From contig NW_026042457.1 in NCBI RefSeq assembly GCF_023856365.1, positions 62,001-126,000 on the forward strand: a DNA stretch of 64,000 nt, given 5' to 3'. Below, piece by piece: positions 22,440 through 31,552 of this stretch. The first letter of the stretch is position 1; each line of letters opens with the position of its first letter. This DNA comes from Brienomyrus brachyistius. Lineage: Eukaryota; Chordata; Actinopteri; Osteoglossiformes; Mormyridae. The notes below the pieces were generated by a model. The model ran no database searches, was not told the origin of the DNA, and saw only the letters and a program-made list of their open reading frames with translations. Made by a program: the position numbers and the translations under genes.

Positions 22440-23040
22440 CAGTCAGTATGGTGGACCTTTGGAGGAATGGGTACAAAACCATCAGGAAAGTTTGCAGGTG
22501 CTTCAAGAGTATGTGAAGGCTTAGTTGGAGGAACAAGCCACACCACGAAATCGGAAACACAATGAGTTGGTTAATGATTAGGGGTTTGATGAAGGTCAGC
22601 TGGTGTGTTTGCGGAACCATGTTCGAGGTAAAATACAGGATCATTGGGATGCCTGTTTGTATATGGTAGTTCGGTGTCCCCAAGATCAGGGTGCAGTTTA
22701 CTCTGCAACTCCAATGGAGGGGGACGGGGTTGTCCGTCAAGTTCACCGAACAGAGTTGCGTCCAGTACCACAGGGGGTTGTTATGTCAGGGGAAGATGTT
22801 CTGGTAATGTCTCCTGAGTCTGGGTTGCCCACAGGGGCAACAGAAATGGAATCGGATGAGGACTCTGTGATTTTACGGGGACAGGGCTGGTGGGAGGGGT
22901 CGCAATAGAGCATCCACAAGTAGGCCTCGTATAATGGAGGAGGTTATGTCCCCCCCGAGGTGTAGAGACCAGTTAAACGTTCGGTGAGGTCCACCACTGG
23001 TCATCATACCAACCCTTATAAGTTACCACGGTCAGTGAAT
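22440..23040 (+). pseudogene. Decayed Gypsy integrase C-terminal region
   Basis: Conceptual reading shows the end of a Gypsy pol: QLVCLRNHVRGKIQDHWDA, then VYSATPMEGDGVVRQVHR, the chromodomain-less GPY-like tail seen in fish Gypsy elements, followed by a degraded Ser/Pro tail with TNPYKLPRSV-like remains. In-frame stops (near 22524 and 22580) and frameshifts make it non-functional. Imperfect 80-bp direct repeats at about 22218-22293 and 23546-23622 bracket it. Copy B's counterpart lies outside the window. Confidence 0.65.
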
Positions 23041-23743
23041 GATCGTTCGGTTGGGGAGGAAGACCAGTGGTTTGGGGATAGAATTCTTAGCTGTGATCGT
23101 TGGGTCATCAATTTCATTTTGGGGGATGGATTGTAGCCAGGCAATTATAGGCAGGTATAGGAACTGCAGTTCGGACTGGAGGCATAGCCGGGGCGAGATG
23201 GCTGTGCATGTTCCGATGGTAGGGCATATTGGCAAAGGAGCAGGCACGGGAAAGACAGGCAGGGTCCTGATAGATTTGGTGGAGCATCGGCGGGCATATT
23301 GAATTTGCAGTGTAGCAGCCTTTCTGTTTGCTTGTTTCAGGGGTGAACAATCTTATCCGCAAAGGGCCGGTGTGTATGCAGGTTTTCGCTGCAACTCCCT
23401 AATTAGATTTCTAATTAGAGGACTGATTAGCTGAAGAGTCCTCATACCTGGTTTTGAAGAGCTGACCTAAAGGTTACCCCAAAAACCTGTTTTTTTTTTG
23501 TTTGAATGGGGCAGTGAGTCATGGGGTAAACTACTGTTCTTTAGGGGTTTTCAAGGTGGAATTACGGGTCGATAATTTTAAGGATCAGGTTGTAAACCTC
23601 CCTGGTGTTGCTTTAATATGTTTTATCTGAGGTTGTATCGTGTATTATCAAGCCAGCCGGCTTAGTGGCCTCGGGAGCGGGGTTTAGTGGGAGCAGCTGG
23701 CTAGTTTTATTTTCTTTTTTGTTTGTGTCTTTTTCTTTGTTGT
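23041..23743 (+). repeat. Gypsy-derived 3' region up to the copy junction
   Basis: Non-coding T-rich sequence that continues without a break into copy B. It includes the second 80-bp repeat (aaggtggaattacgggtcga) and a ttttctttttt tract. Probably the untranslated/LTR part of the same Gypsy element; no clean LTR boundary seen. Confidence 0.4.
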
Positions 23744-24104
23744 ATGTATATTTTGGGTTCATTATTAGGCAGGCTGGGCCTTTTGGCACCTGTAGTCTGG
23801 GTGCTGGATTGCCCATAGGGGTCTTTTTTATTGCTGTGATTTGCTGTGTCATTCACTAGTGTGATTTGTGCTGGATGTGTTTTTAAGGTTGTGCTGTGGC
23901 GTGTACCTGAGCAAACTTTGGGCAACCTGTTCTCTTGTTGGCTTTATTGACAAAGGGTGGATTAGTCTAATTACGGCCTGCTACAAATAGCTGCATATAA
24001 CGTATAAAAAAAATCACCTTATGGGTGCTCCGTAGGGTAGCAAGATCTTGAGTTTTTTTTACAGTACTCGGGTACGTTTTAAAATTTTCGACCAATCAGC
24101 AAAC

Positions 24105-24401
24105 TGTCATGCCCGGCTCGTCCGCTCCTCCTGTGTGCCACGCCCCCTAATTACCCACGTGTGATTTCCTGATCCTGCCCAGTCGTGTCTTGTTTCCTGC
24201 TGTCTGGTTCCGTGTATTTAAGTCCTGGTCTCCCCAGTTTGCTTTGTCTGTCATTAATGTCAGTTGATGTCAGTCTGCGTTCAGTGTTCCCGGCTCCCCG
24301 AAGCCAGAATAAACCCCCGTTTTCCCGTATACTGTTGCCTGCCTGCTCCTTTCCCGCACGATCGCCGCTCTGCTCGCGATCGCTCACCTCGTCCCGTGAC
24401 A
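24105..24401 (+). repeat. 5' LTR with TATA box and poly(A) signal
   Basis: TATTTAA at 24215-24221 is followed about 31 bases after its start by gtctgtcatt (24246-24255), the expected start of R. AATAAA lies at 24308-24313. The E-box-like cacgtg is at about 24158. Confidence 0.85.
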
Positions 24402-24412
24402 GAATGACAGAC
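24246..24412 (+). promoter_or_regulatory. Self-primer pair: predicted RNA 5' end and complementary primer-binding site
   Basis: aatgacagac at 24403-24412, just inside the 5' LTR, is the exact reverse complement of gtctgtcatt at 24246-24255, which sits where transcription should start. No tRNA-like TGG primer site is present at the normal place. Tf1 of fission yeast and fish sushi elements prime reverse transcription by folding their own RNA 5' end onto such a site. The match here is 10 nt. Confidence 0.7.
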
Positions 24413-26995
24413 CCACCGAAGAAGAGGAAGCAGAGACGAAGAAAGGTACCGGAGGAATCGATCGCTTTAGGTGCCTGCTCGCTCTCAAGCCCTGGGCTCC
24501 CTAACAAGGGTAGAGAGCGAGAGCCGGTCCTAGCCCCAGAGGTCAAGCCGCTCCAGTCCGGAGCTTGTTTCCTGTCCCGGCTCTGGGATAATAGCGACGA
24601 TGAAGAGGAGGAGCTCGTCCTAATTCCGGGCGTTAATCCGCCTACGGAGGATGAGCTGCCACCCCTCGCACTGCACCAGTACTGCCCCAAGGGACTGAGT
24701 AATCGGGGCGGTATCCGCGCAGGTGGAGAGGCGATCCCGCGAGTACCCCGCTTCCCAAGGAGGACAGCGACCGTGCCTCCGCTGCCCGACGGGCCAGTCC
24801 CTCCTGTCGAGGTACCACCCTCGCCTCAGGAACGGTTGGCGCATAAGTTCTTCGCCCTCCAGGGCTTATTTTGGAGGGTGATCGGGGACCCAGCCATTCC
24901 CGAGGGTCCCGCAGCAACGCTCCTCACCGCAAGGCTCCAGAAAGGATTCGAGTCGTTCACCCCCAGGTCGGGACCGGACGAGCTCGAGCACCTCGCGGAG
25001 GACCTGCAGGAGCTACTTCGTCTTAGACGAGCTCCTGACCCCTTGCCGACGCCGCCGCTTCCGCCATCCGTACAACCCCCTTCTCTGCAGCCTGCTACTG
25101 AGAAGCAGGCACTTCCTCTATCCGCGGACCCGGCTCCCGAGCAGGCGCAACGACCGACGCCTGCGCAGCCGCCTCCGCTGGCAACTACGGCCCTTGAGCC
25201 CGGGCCGCCCTCTGCGCTGCCGTCTGCGCAGCCGCCACCGCTTGCGCAGCCACCCGTGCAGCCAGCGCAGCCCCCAGCTGCAGCAGCTCCCGGGCAGGCG
25301 CCCCCTCTCCCTGCTGCAGCAGCTCCCGGGCAGGCGCCCCCACTGCAGCAACCTGCAGCTCCCGGGCAGGCGCCCCCACTGCAGCAACCTGCAGCTCCCG
25401 GGCAGGCGCCCCCACTGCAGCAACCTGCAGCTCCCGGGCAGGCGCCCCCACTGCAGCAAGCTCCTGTCCCTGACCGCGCTCCTGTCCCTGACCGCGTTCC
25501 AGTTCCTGACCGCGCTGCAGCTCCCGGGCCGGCGCCCCCACGGCAACCACCTCCTGTTCCTGACCGCGCTGCAGCTCCCGGGCAGGCGCCCCCGCTGCAG
25601 CCGCCTGCTGCAGCTCCCGGGCAGGCGCCCCCGCTGCAGCCGCCTGCTGCAGCTCCCGGGCAGGCGCCCCCGCTGCAGCCGCCTGCTGCAGCTCCCGGGC
25701 AGGCGCCCCCGCTGCAGCCAGCTCCCGTTCCTGACCGCGCTCCAGTTCCTGCAGAGGCGCCCCCTCTGCAGCCAGCTCCCGTTCCTGACCGCGCTCCAGT
25801 TCCTGCAGAGGCGCCCCCTCTGCAGCCGCCTGCTGCAGCTCCCGGGCAGGCGCCCCCTCTGCAGCCGCCTGCTGCAGCTCCCGGGCAGGCGCCCCCTCTG
25901 CAGCCAGCTCCTGTTCCTGACCGTGTTCCAGTTCCTGACCGCGCTCCAGCTCCTGCAGAGGCACCCCCTCTGCAGCCGCCTGCTGCAGCTCCCGGGCAGG
26001 CGCCCCCACTGCAGCCACCTGCTGCAGCTCCCGGGCAGGCGCCCCCACTGCAGCCACCTGCTGCAGCTCCCGGGCAGGCGCCCCCACTGCAGTCACCTGC
26101 AGCTCCTGTCAGCGCTCCAGTTCCTGACCGCGCTGCAGCAGCTCCCGAGGCGCCCCCTGTGACAGTTTCTCCCTCGCCCCGGCGAACTCGACCCCAACCT
26201 GGGGTCATGTCTGTGTCCCGTAAAGGGAGGGGACACAGACGCAGGGCTGGGGTCCCGCCCGCCCTGCCCCCTGGCTCGCCCTGCCTCGCCTGCGCTGGGG
26301 CTCGGTTGGCGCCTGCGGGTCCTGGCCCTCCGGGTCGGCTGTCGCCTGCGGGTCCCTCTCCGGTGCCTCGTCGCCCTGCCTCGCTCCCCTCTCCGGGTCC
26401 TGGTCGGTCGCCTGGGGGTTCTCCGACGGCGGCTCCTCGGTCGCCTGCGGGGCCCCTACCTCCGGCCCTCCCCCGGACATCGCCGCCTGCTGCGGCTCTC
26501 CCCTCCTCCGTGCCTTCGCCCTGGCCCCTTCCAGCTCCCTCGTCCCCTTCCCTGGTGCTCCCTCCTGCTCCCTCCCTGGCCCCTCCGCGGGTCCCTCGCC
26601 CTGTCTCCTCAGCCCCTTCTCGGTCCCCTCCGGCTCCGGCCTCCCGGCCGCCTGCGGCCCCTCCGGCTGCCTCCCGTCGCCCGCTGGGGCTCCCACGGGC
26701 TCCCCTTTGTTCCCCCGCCTTCTCTCCCTTCTCTCCTGCCCTGGTCCCTCCTTTGTTTGCTCCTCCTCCTGTCTTTCCTCCTTTCTCCGTTCCTCGTTCC
26801 TTTGTTCCTCCCGTCTCTGTTCCTTGTGCCCCGGTGTACCCGCCTTGCACTCCTGGCCCCTTTGTTCCGCCGGTTCCCTCTGTGTCTCCCTTCCTGGTTT
26901 GCCTGTCTGCCTTCCCGACCCTCTGTCAGGTTTTGTCTTTTGTCTTGTCCCTCGCTCTGTTTTGTACCTCGGTCCTGTTCCCTGTCCTGCGTTAA
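24404..26995 (+). CDS. Proline-rich gag-like protein of the LTR element
   Basis: The ATG at 24404 overlaps the primer site and opens an 863-residue frame (an in-frame ATG upstream lies in the LTR and is not preferred). Order: a basic NLS-like start (PPKKRKQRRRK); an acidic segment; one ordered-looking helical region at about residues 145-210 (KFFALQGLFWRVIGD, DELEHLAEDLQELLRLRR); then many copies of APGQAPPLQP and PVPDRAPVP units; a basic patch (MSVSRKGRGHRRR); and a Pro/Ser/Leu-rich tail. No CCHC knuckle or enzyme motif. By position it replaces gag, but I cannot assign a capsid fold. Function unknown. Confidence 0.6.
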   Translation: MTDPPKKRKQRRRKVPEESIALGACSLSSPGLPNKGREREPVLAPEVKPLQSGACFLSRLWDNSDDEEEELVLIPGVNPPTEDELPPLALHQYCPKGLSNRGGIRAGGEAIPRVPRFPRRTATVPPLPDGPVPPVEVPPSPQERLAHKFFALQGLFWRVIGDPAIPEGPAATLLTARLQKGFESFTPRSGPDELEHLAEDLQELLRLRRAPDPLPTPPLPPSVQPPSLQPATEKQALPLSADPAPEQAQRPTPAQPPPLATTALEPGPPSALPSAQPPPLAQPPVQPAQPPAAAAPGQAPPLPAAAAPGQAPPLQQPAAPGQAPPLQQPAAPGQAPPLQQPAAPGQAPPLQQAPVPDRAPVPDRVPVPDRAAAPGPAPPRQPPPVPDRAAAPGQAPPLQPPAAAPGQAPPLQPPAAAPGQAPPLQPPAAAPGQAPPLQPAPVPDRAPVPAEAPPLQPAPVPDRAPVPAEAPPLQPPAAAPGQAPPLQPPAAAPGQAPPLQPAPVPDRVPVPDRAPAPAEAPPLQPPAAAPGQAPPLQPPAAAPGQAPPLQPPAAAPGQAPPLQSPAAPVSAPVPDRAAAAPEAPPVTVSPSPRRTRPQPGVMSVSRKGRGHRRRAGVPPALPPGSPCLACAGARLAPAGPGPPGRLSPAGPSPVPRRPASLPSPGPGRSPGGSPTAAPRSPAGPLPPALPRTSPPAAALPSSVPSPWPLPAPSSPSLVLPPAPSLAPPRVPRPVSSAPSRSPPAPASRPPAAPPAASRRPLGLPRAPLCSPAFSPFSPALVPPLFAPPPVFPPFSVPRSFVPPVSVPCAPVYPPCTPGPFVPPVPSVSPFLVCLSAFPTLCQVLSFVLSLALFCTSVLFPVLR

Positions 26996-27090
26996 TTCTG
27001 TTCTTGTTTTCCAGGTCCTGTCCTGCCTCGTCCCGTCCGTCGCCCCCTTCCTTGGCGCGCCCGGTGTAGCGCGCCTTTGGGGGGGGGTTC

Positions 27091-27387
27091 TGTCATGCCC
27101 GGCTCGTCCGCTCCTCCTGTGTGCCACGCCCCCTAATTACCCACGTGTGATTTCCTGATCCTGCCCAGTCGTGTCTTGTTTCCTGCTGTCTGGTTCCGTG
27201 TATTTAAGTCCTGGTCTCCCCAGTTTGCTTTGTCTGTCATTAATGTCAGTTGATGTCAGTCTGCGTTCAGTGTTCCCGGCTCCCCGAAGCCAGAATAAAC
27301 CCCCGTTTTCCCGTATACTGTTGCCTGCCTGCTCCTTTCCCGCACGATCGCCGCTCTGCTCGCGATCGCTCACCTCGTCCCGTGACA
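27091..27387 (+). repeat. 3' LTR
   Basis: Apparently identical to the 5' LTR. Its TATA box (about 27201) now lies upstream of the proximal half of the basic-protein promoter of copy B, so transcription could read out into that gene. Confidence 0.88.
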
Positions 27388-27392
27388 CAAAC

Positions 27393-27500
27393 ATTATTCT
27401 GACAGCATAGCTGGGAAACCAATGAAAAGTGAGTGCAACGTTCTAGAACTTGACTTCGGGTTGACGCTCCCTATAAAAGAGCTGGGTACTGCTTCAAGGC
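27393..27500 (+). promoter_or_regulatory. Proximal promoter of the copy-B basic-protein gene, split from its distal CCAAT box
   Basis: The second CCAAT (27419-27423) and the TATA box (27472-27479) remain next to the gene. The distal CCAAT box (24092-24096) is now about 3.3 kb away on the far side of the LTR element. Confidence 0.5.
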
Positions 27501-27570
27501 GTTCAGTTGGCGCTACCTCCTGATAGAGTAGCACTGTACGGCTCTTGTTCCGTAAAACAACATCAAAAGG

Positions 27571-28011
27571 ATGAAAAAAAAAACAATATTTAAAGAAGAC
27601 GAAAAAAATCAATTTTTAAAGAAGACGAAAAAAACATCGTCTAAAAAAATAAGCCAAAAAAATAATATCCGAAGAAGGAAAAACATGCAAAGTAAAAAAA
27701 AACAAACAAAAATAAAAAACAATATCCAAAGAAGAAGGAAAAAAACATCCAAAGGGAGAAAAGAAGAACTGAAGGGCCAACGAGGTAGGAGGAAATACAA
27801 ATTTCGTTTCAGCACCGTTGGAGTGCCAAGCCGTGAAAAGCATTTGGCCAGAAGACAAGGTAAGTGTTGTATCTGTTATTTTAAAACAGCGCTTTTCAAA
27901 ATGCTGCTTTATAATCGTTTGAGATCGTTAGCCAGTGTGACAGCTGAAGGCTTTTTGAGTTTACCAACATAAAGTTTTATTTCTGTATTAGGACATTGTC
28001 AGGAACAATGA
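27571..28011 (+). CDS. Possible small lysine/arginine-rich protein gene, two exons (copy B)
   Basis: Same 102-residue prediction as copy A: exon 1 27571-27859, donor caag|gtaagt, acceptor at 27991, stop 28009-28011. I see no coding difference between the copies. The promoter context differs because of the LTR insertion, so expression may differ even though the protein does not. Confidence 0.35.
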
Positions 28012-29071
28012 TGTGTTCATCGCTATGATGTGGTCAAAAAGCGATGCATTGAATCTTAGAAACATTTGTGATTTTTCAAACGATGCTTTTCCTTTTATTT
28101 AATCAGTAAAATTTCCATCGGTTTTATATAGTGCCCCTTGAAATATGTCTTTAGCTCATTTTCCGGGCATTTTACTAGAATGCATCCTGAGAAATACACA
28201 AGCTCTGCTGCATTTCCGTGCCTCGATGTTTAGTGCCGAGTATAATTGTTGCAGTTGCCTTTTATATATTCCATGAGACCTGTTGGTACCAAGAGAAGTG
28301 TGAGACTGTCAGGGTGAATTTATCATACAATCGCACGCATAAATACCTGAGGGTTGCCAGTCCTTTTGCGTTGTTACAGGAGGACTAGAGCTGACGAGTG
28401 TGTTTCTACACACTATCAAGGGCATTGTAGTACAGTTTTCTCAGGTGGGAGAATGCTGCCGATCTCCTATTTGACAATACAGCCCTTGATATATTAGAAT
28501 ATTACAGAACTAGAAGCCTTTTGCAAGGAAGAATGTGAGAAAATCCCAAGTACAAGAACTGAAAGCCTTTCAGCTGGCTATAAGAAGCGCTTGTAAGCTG
28601 TGATATCTGGCAGAGGAGGTGTTACTAAGTACTGATTACGTAGGGTGCCCAAACTTTTGCAGAGTGCCATAATAATGTTTTTATTTTGTAATTTTGTTCA
28701 ATTTATGGCATAAAAAGTAACTATTCATCAATGTTTGCTGAAAATATTGTGTATTTTTCCCCCAGTTCCTAAAGAGACTGTATTAACTGATATTGTTGCT
28801 TTTGTAATTGAAAAGATGTTATTTGTCAAGGGGTGCCAAACCTTTGCATAAGACTGTACACAGTGTGTGTATGTGTTTATGTGAGTGTGTGTCTGTGTGT
28901 GTGTGTGTATATATATATATGTGTGTGTGTGTATATATTTCTGTATATGCATGTGTATATATATATTTATATATAGTTCACACACATTCAAACTTATTTG
29001 AATACACATTCAAAATTATTTTTATTATTATTATTTTCGTTTTTTTTTTTTTTTTGTGTTTTAAAATTTTT

Positions 29072-29696
29072 TATTTTTGCAATGGAAATAAAAATAAAGC
29101 AGTCCTCCGTAGAGGAGGGGTGGTGGAGGGAATATATATATATATATACATATATATAAAATAATTGTCACACAACTGGGGTGACATGCCTTTCCTGCTC
29201 ACCCAATTTTAGTGCACTTTAGTTATGCATAATGACCTTCTAGTCTCGATACACCCATATATATATATGTATATATATATAGTTTTTTTGTTTTTTTTTT
29301 TGCAATAGACAATAAAAATAACGCAGTTCTCCATAAAGGAGGGATGGTGGATGGAATATATATATACATATATATTAAATAATTGTCACACAACTTGGGT
29401 GACATGCCTTGCCTGCTCACCCAATTTTAGTGCAACTTAGTTATCCATAATGACCAACTAGTCTCGATACACCCATATATATATATATATGTACATATAT
29501 ATATAGTTTTTTTATTAGCAATAGAAAAGAAAAATAACGCAGTTCTCCGTAAAGGAGGGATGGTGGATGGAATATATATATATATATATACATTTATATA
29601 AAATAATTGTCACACAACCTGGGTGACATGCCTTGCCTGCTCACCCAATTTTAGTGCACCTTAGTTATCCATACTGACCATCTAGTCTCGACACAC

Positions 29697-29749
<53 letters not shown>

Positions 29750-30051
29750 GATATTTTTTCTTTTTCTTGTGTTTTTTTTTCGCAATGGATATTAAAAATA
29801 AAGCAGTCCTCCGTAAAGGAGGGGTGGTGGAGGGAATATATATATACATATATATATAAAATAATTGTCACACAACCTGGGTGACATGCCTTGCCTGCTC
29901 ACCCAATTTTAGTGCAACTTAGTTATCCATAATGACCAACTAGTCTCGATACACCCATATATATATATATATATGTACATATATATAGTTTTTTTATTAG
30001 CAATAGAAAAGAAAAATAACGCAGTTCTCCGTAAAGGAGGGATGGTGGATG

Positions 30052-30121
<70 letters not shown>

Positions 30122-30229
30122 TTATATAAAATAATTGTCACACAACCTGGGTGACATGCCTTGCCTGCTCACCCAATTTTAGTGCACTTTAGTTATCCAT
30201 ACTGACCATCTAGTCTCGACACACCCATA

Positions 30230-30288
<59 letters not shown>

Positions 30289-30496
30289 GATATTTTTTCT
30301 TTTTCTTGTGTTTTTTTTCGCAATGGATATTAAAAATAAAGCAGTCCTCCGTAAAGGAGGGGTGGTGGAGGGAATATATATATACATATATATATAAAAT
30401 AATTGTCACACAACCTGGGTGACATGCCTTGCCTGCTCACCCAATTTTAGTGCAACTTAGTTATCCATAATGACCAACTAGTCTCGATACACCCAT
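29072..30496. repeat. Satellite array, left part (copy B), six units before the retrovirus
   Basis: Unit order by subtype is A-like, C, B, A, B, A. Copy A has A-like, C, C, A before the equivalent point, so this side gained about two units by unequal exchange. The array is broken at cccat by the retrovirus. Confidence 0.88.
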
Positions 30497-30966
30497 TGTT
30501 AGGTTGAAGAAACTGTTAGTAATCATTTGTTATCATTTCTGTATAATCAGCAATGAGTGTAAATATGTATATACATTATTTTGTTTTCCTTTACCTTCAT
30601 ACTTTAGATTATATTAGTTTACACGTATCCTGAGCACGTGTTTAAATAGTTGTCCACCTGAGTAAAACCAGAACTTCTTCTTACTCTCACAGTCTTTTCT
30701 TTGTTCTCACTCCAAGACCCCTGCCCCCCATTGACTATAAATAAAGGTGCCAAGGGGAACCACCCTTTGTAACACATTCCTTTGTAGCCTAGCATGCAGA
30801 GAGTGTGGTTACCCTTGTGCAAGTAAAACTCTAAGTGTGTTGTCTCGTAATTAATGGTGTGTACAGAGTTGGAGTGGAAAGCCTGTCGCTTTCTCCAACA
30901 TATACTGTACTGTAGTTTGGTCCTGTGTGCAGAGTTGGAGTGGAAAGCCTGACGCTTTCTCCAACA
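30497..30966 (+). repeat. Retroviral 5' LTR
   Basis: TATAAATA at 30736-30743 overlaps AATAAA at 30740-30745. The last part contains a repeat of its own end: cagagttggagtggaaagcc...ctttctccaaca occurs at 30864-30900 and again at 30930-30966. After the first copy comes tttggtcct (30916-30924), the same bases that begin the true primer site after the second copy. Confidence 0.92.
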
Positions 30967-30973
30967 TATAATT

Positions 30974-30991
30974 TGGTCCTTCGAGCCGGAT
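30974..30991 (+). promoter_or_regulatory. Primer-binding site complementary to tRNA-Tyr
   Basis: TGGTCCTTCGAGCCGGAT, seven bases after the LTR end. Its complement matches the CCA-tailed 3' end of vertebrate tRNA-Tyr, whose acceptor stem pairs CCUUCGA with UCGAAGG. The last base may be a mismatch. Confidence 0.75.
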
Positions 30992-31552
30992 TCGAGGACA
31001 CCTGACGACATCGCCAGCACACCGAGAGGAGCGACACTGAAGCCTGCCGGCAGCCACTCGGAGACGGGTGCAGAAAAGACCTGTGACGTGAATTCGTCAT
31101 CAGGCCGGTGGTTAGAACTGCGCTCGACGTCTGGTGATGTCTGACGGACCTCGGTGGCGGAACACAGGCACACAGGACAGGTGAGACAACAAAGGTTATT
31201 CAGCGAAATAACCGGGTCAATTGACGTGGGTTAGGCTTAGCCGTAATTAAGCAGAAAAGGGGTTAGGCTTAGCCGTAATTAAGCGAAATATGAACATGCA
31301 TGTATTGTGTGAATGACTGGACTAAGACTATTAAAGAGGCTTAGAGTTGCTTCTGTCAGTCCATTTCTTATTTTGCCTGGTGGGAAAGAAGTACTGGTGA
31401 TTGAAGGATCAAGGACGGGTTTCATCCCTGAAAACCGATACCGCTGCACGAACAGCGTGTAGTAGAAGGCCGTATTGGTGTCCTCCCATATATCTTGTAC
31501 CAGTGAATTTCCACCCAGGACCTGTGTAGTGCGGAGACGGGAAAGAAAAAAA

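Larger units (their letters stand above)
1..23743 (+). repeat. Copy A of a head-to-tail duplication, unit 23,743 bp
   Basis: Base 1 onward matches base 23744 onward, and the two copies abut with no spacer. Every landmark recurs: the basic-protein gene at 540/27571, Tc1 at 6275/45926, the secreted-protein gene at 11581/51232, L2 ORF1 at 17688/57340 and the SINE at 21058/62878. The left edge of copy A is the window edge, so the unit length comes from the copy offset and the true left boundary is not visible. Copy A keeps the empty target sites of both LTR insertions found in copy B (caaac at 357-361, cccat at 2912-2916). Confidence 0.93.
24105..27387 (+). mobile_element. Non-autonomous, apparently self-priming LTR retrotransposon
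   Basis: Two 297-bp LTRs (24105-24401, 27091-27387), starting TGTCATGCCC and ending CGTGACA, appear identical. A 5-bp target duplication (caaac, 24100-24104 and 27388-27392) flanks them, and copy A holds the empty site at 357-361. The interior of about 2.7 kb encodes one proline-rich protein and no protease, RT, RNase H or integrase. A G-run (27079-27087) just before the 3' LTR is the likely polypurine tract. LTR identity and the unshared insertion show it is young. It needs enzymes from a complete relative, probably of the Tf1/sushi Gypsy type given the priming mode. Confidence 0.9.

Noticed and set aside
24826..26850. A 674-codon antisense open frame across the proline-rich gene
   Set aside because: Mirror of the GC-rich proline-codon repeats, which lack TA and CA-type stop complements; no start context or domain.
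31475..31552. Upstream gag start at 31475
   Set aside because: In frame, but the later ATG gives the myristoylation-type MG start expected for Gag; the upstream codons look like leader.
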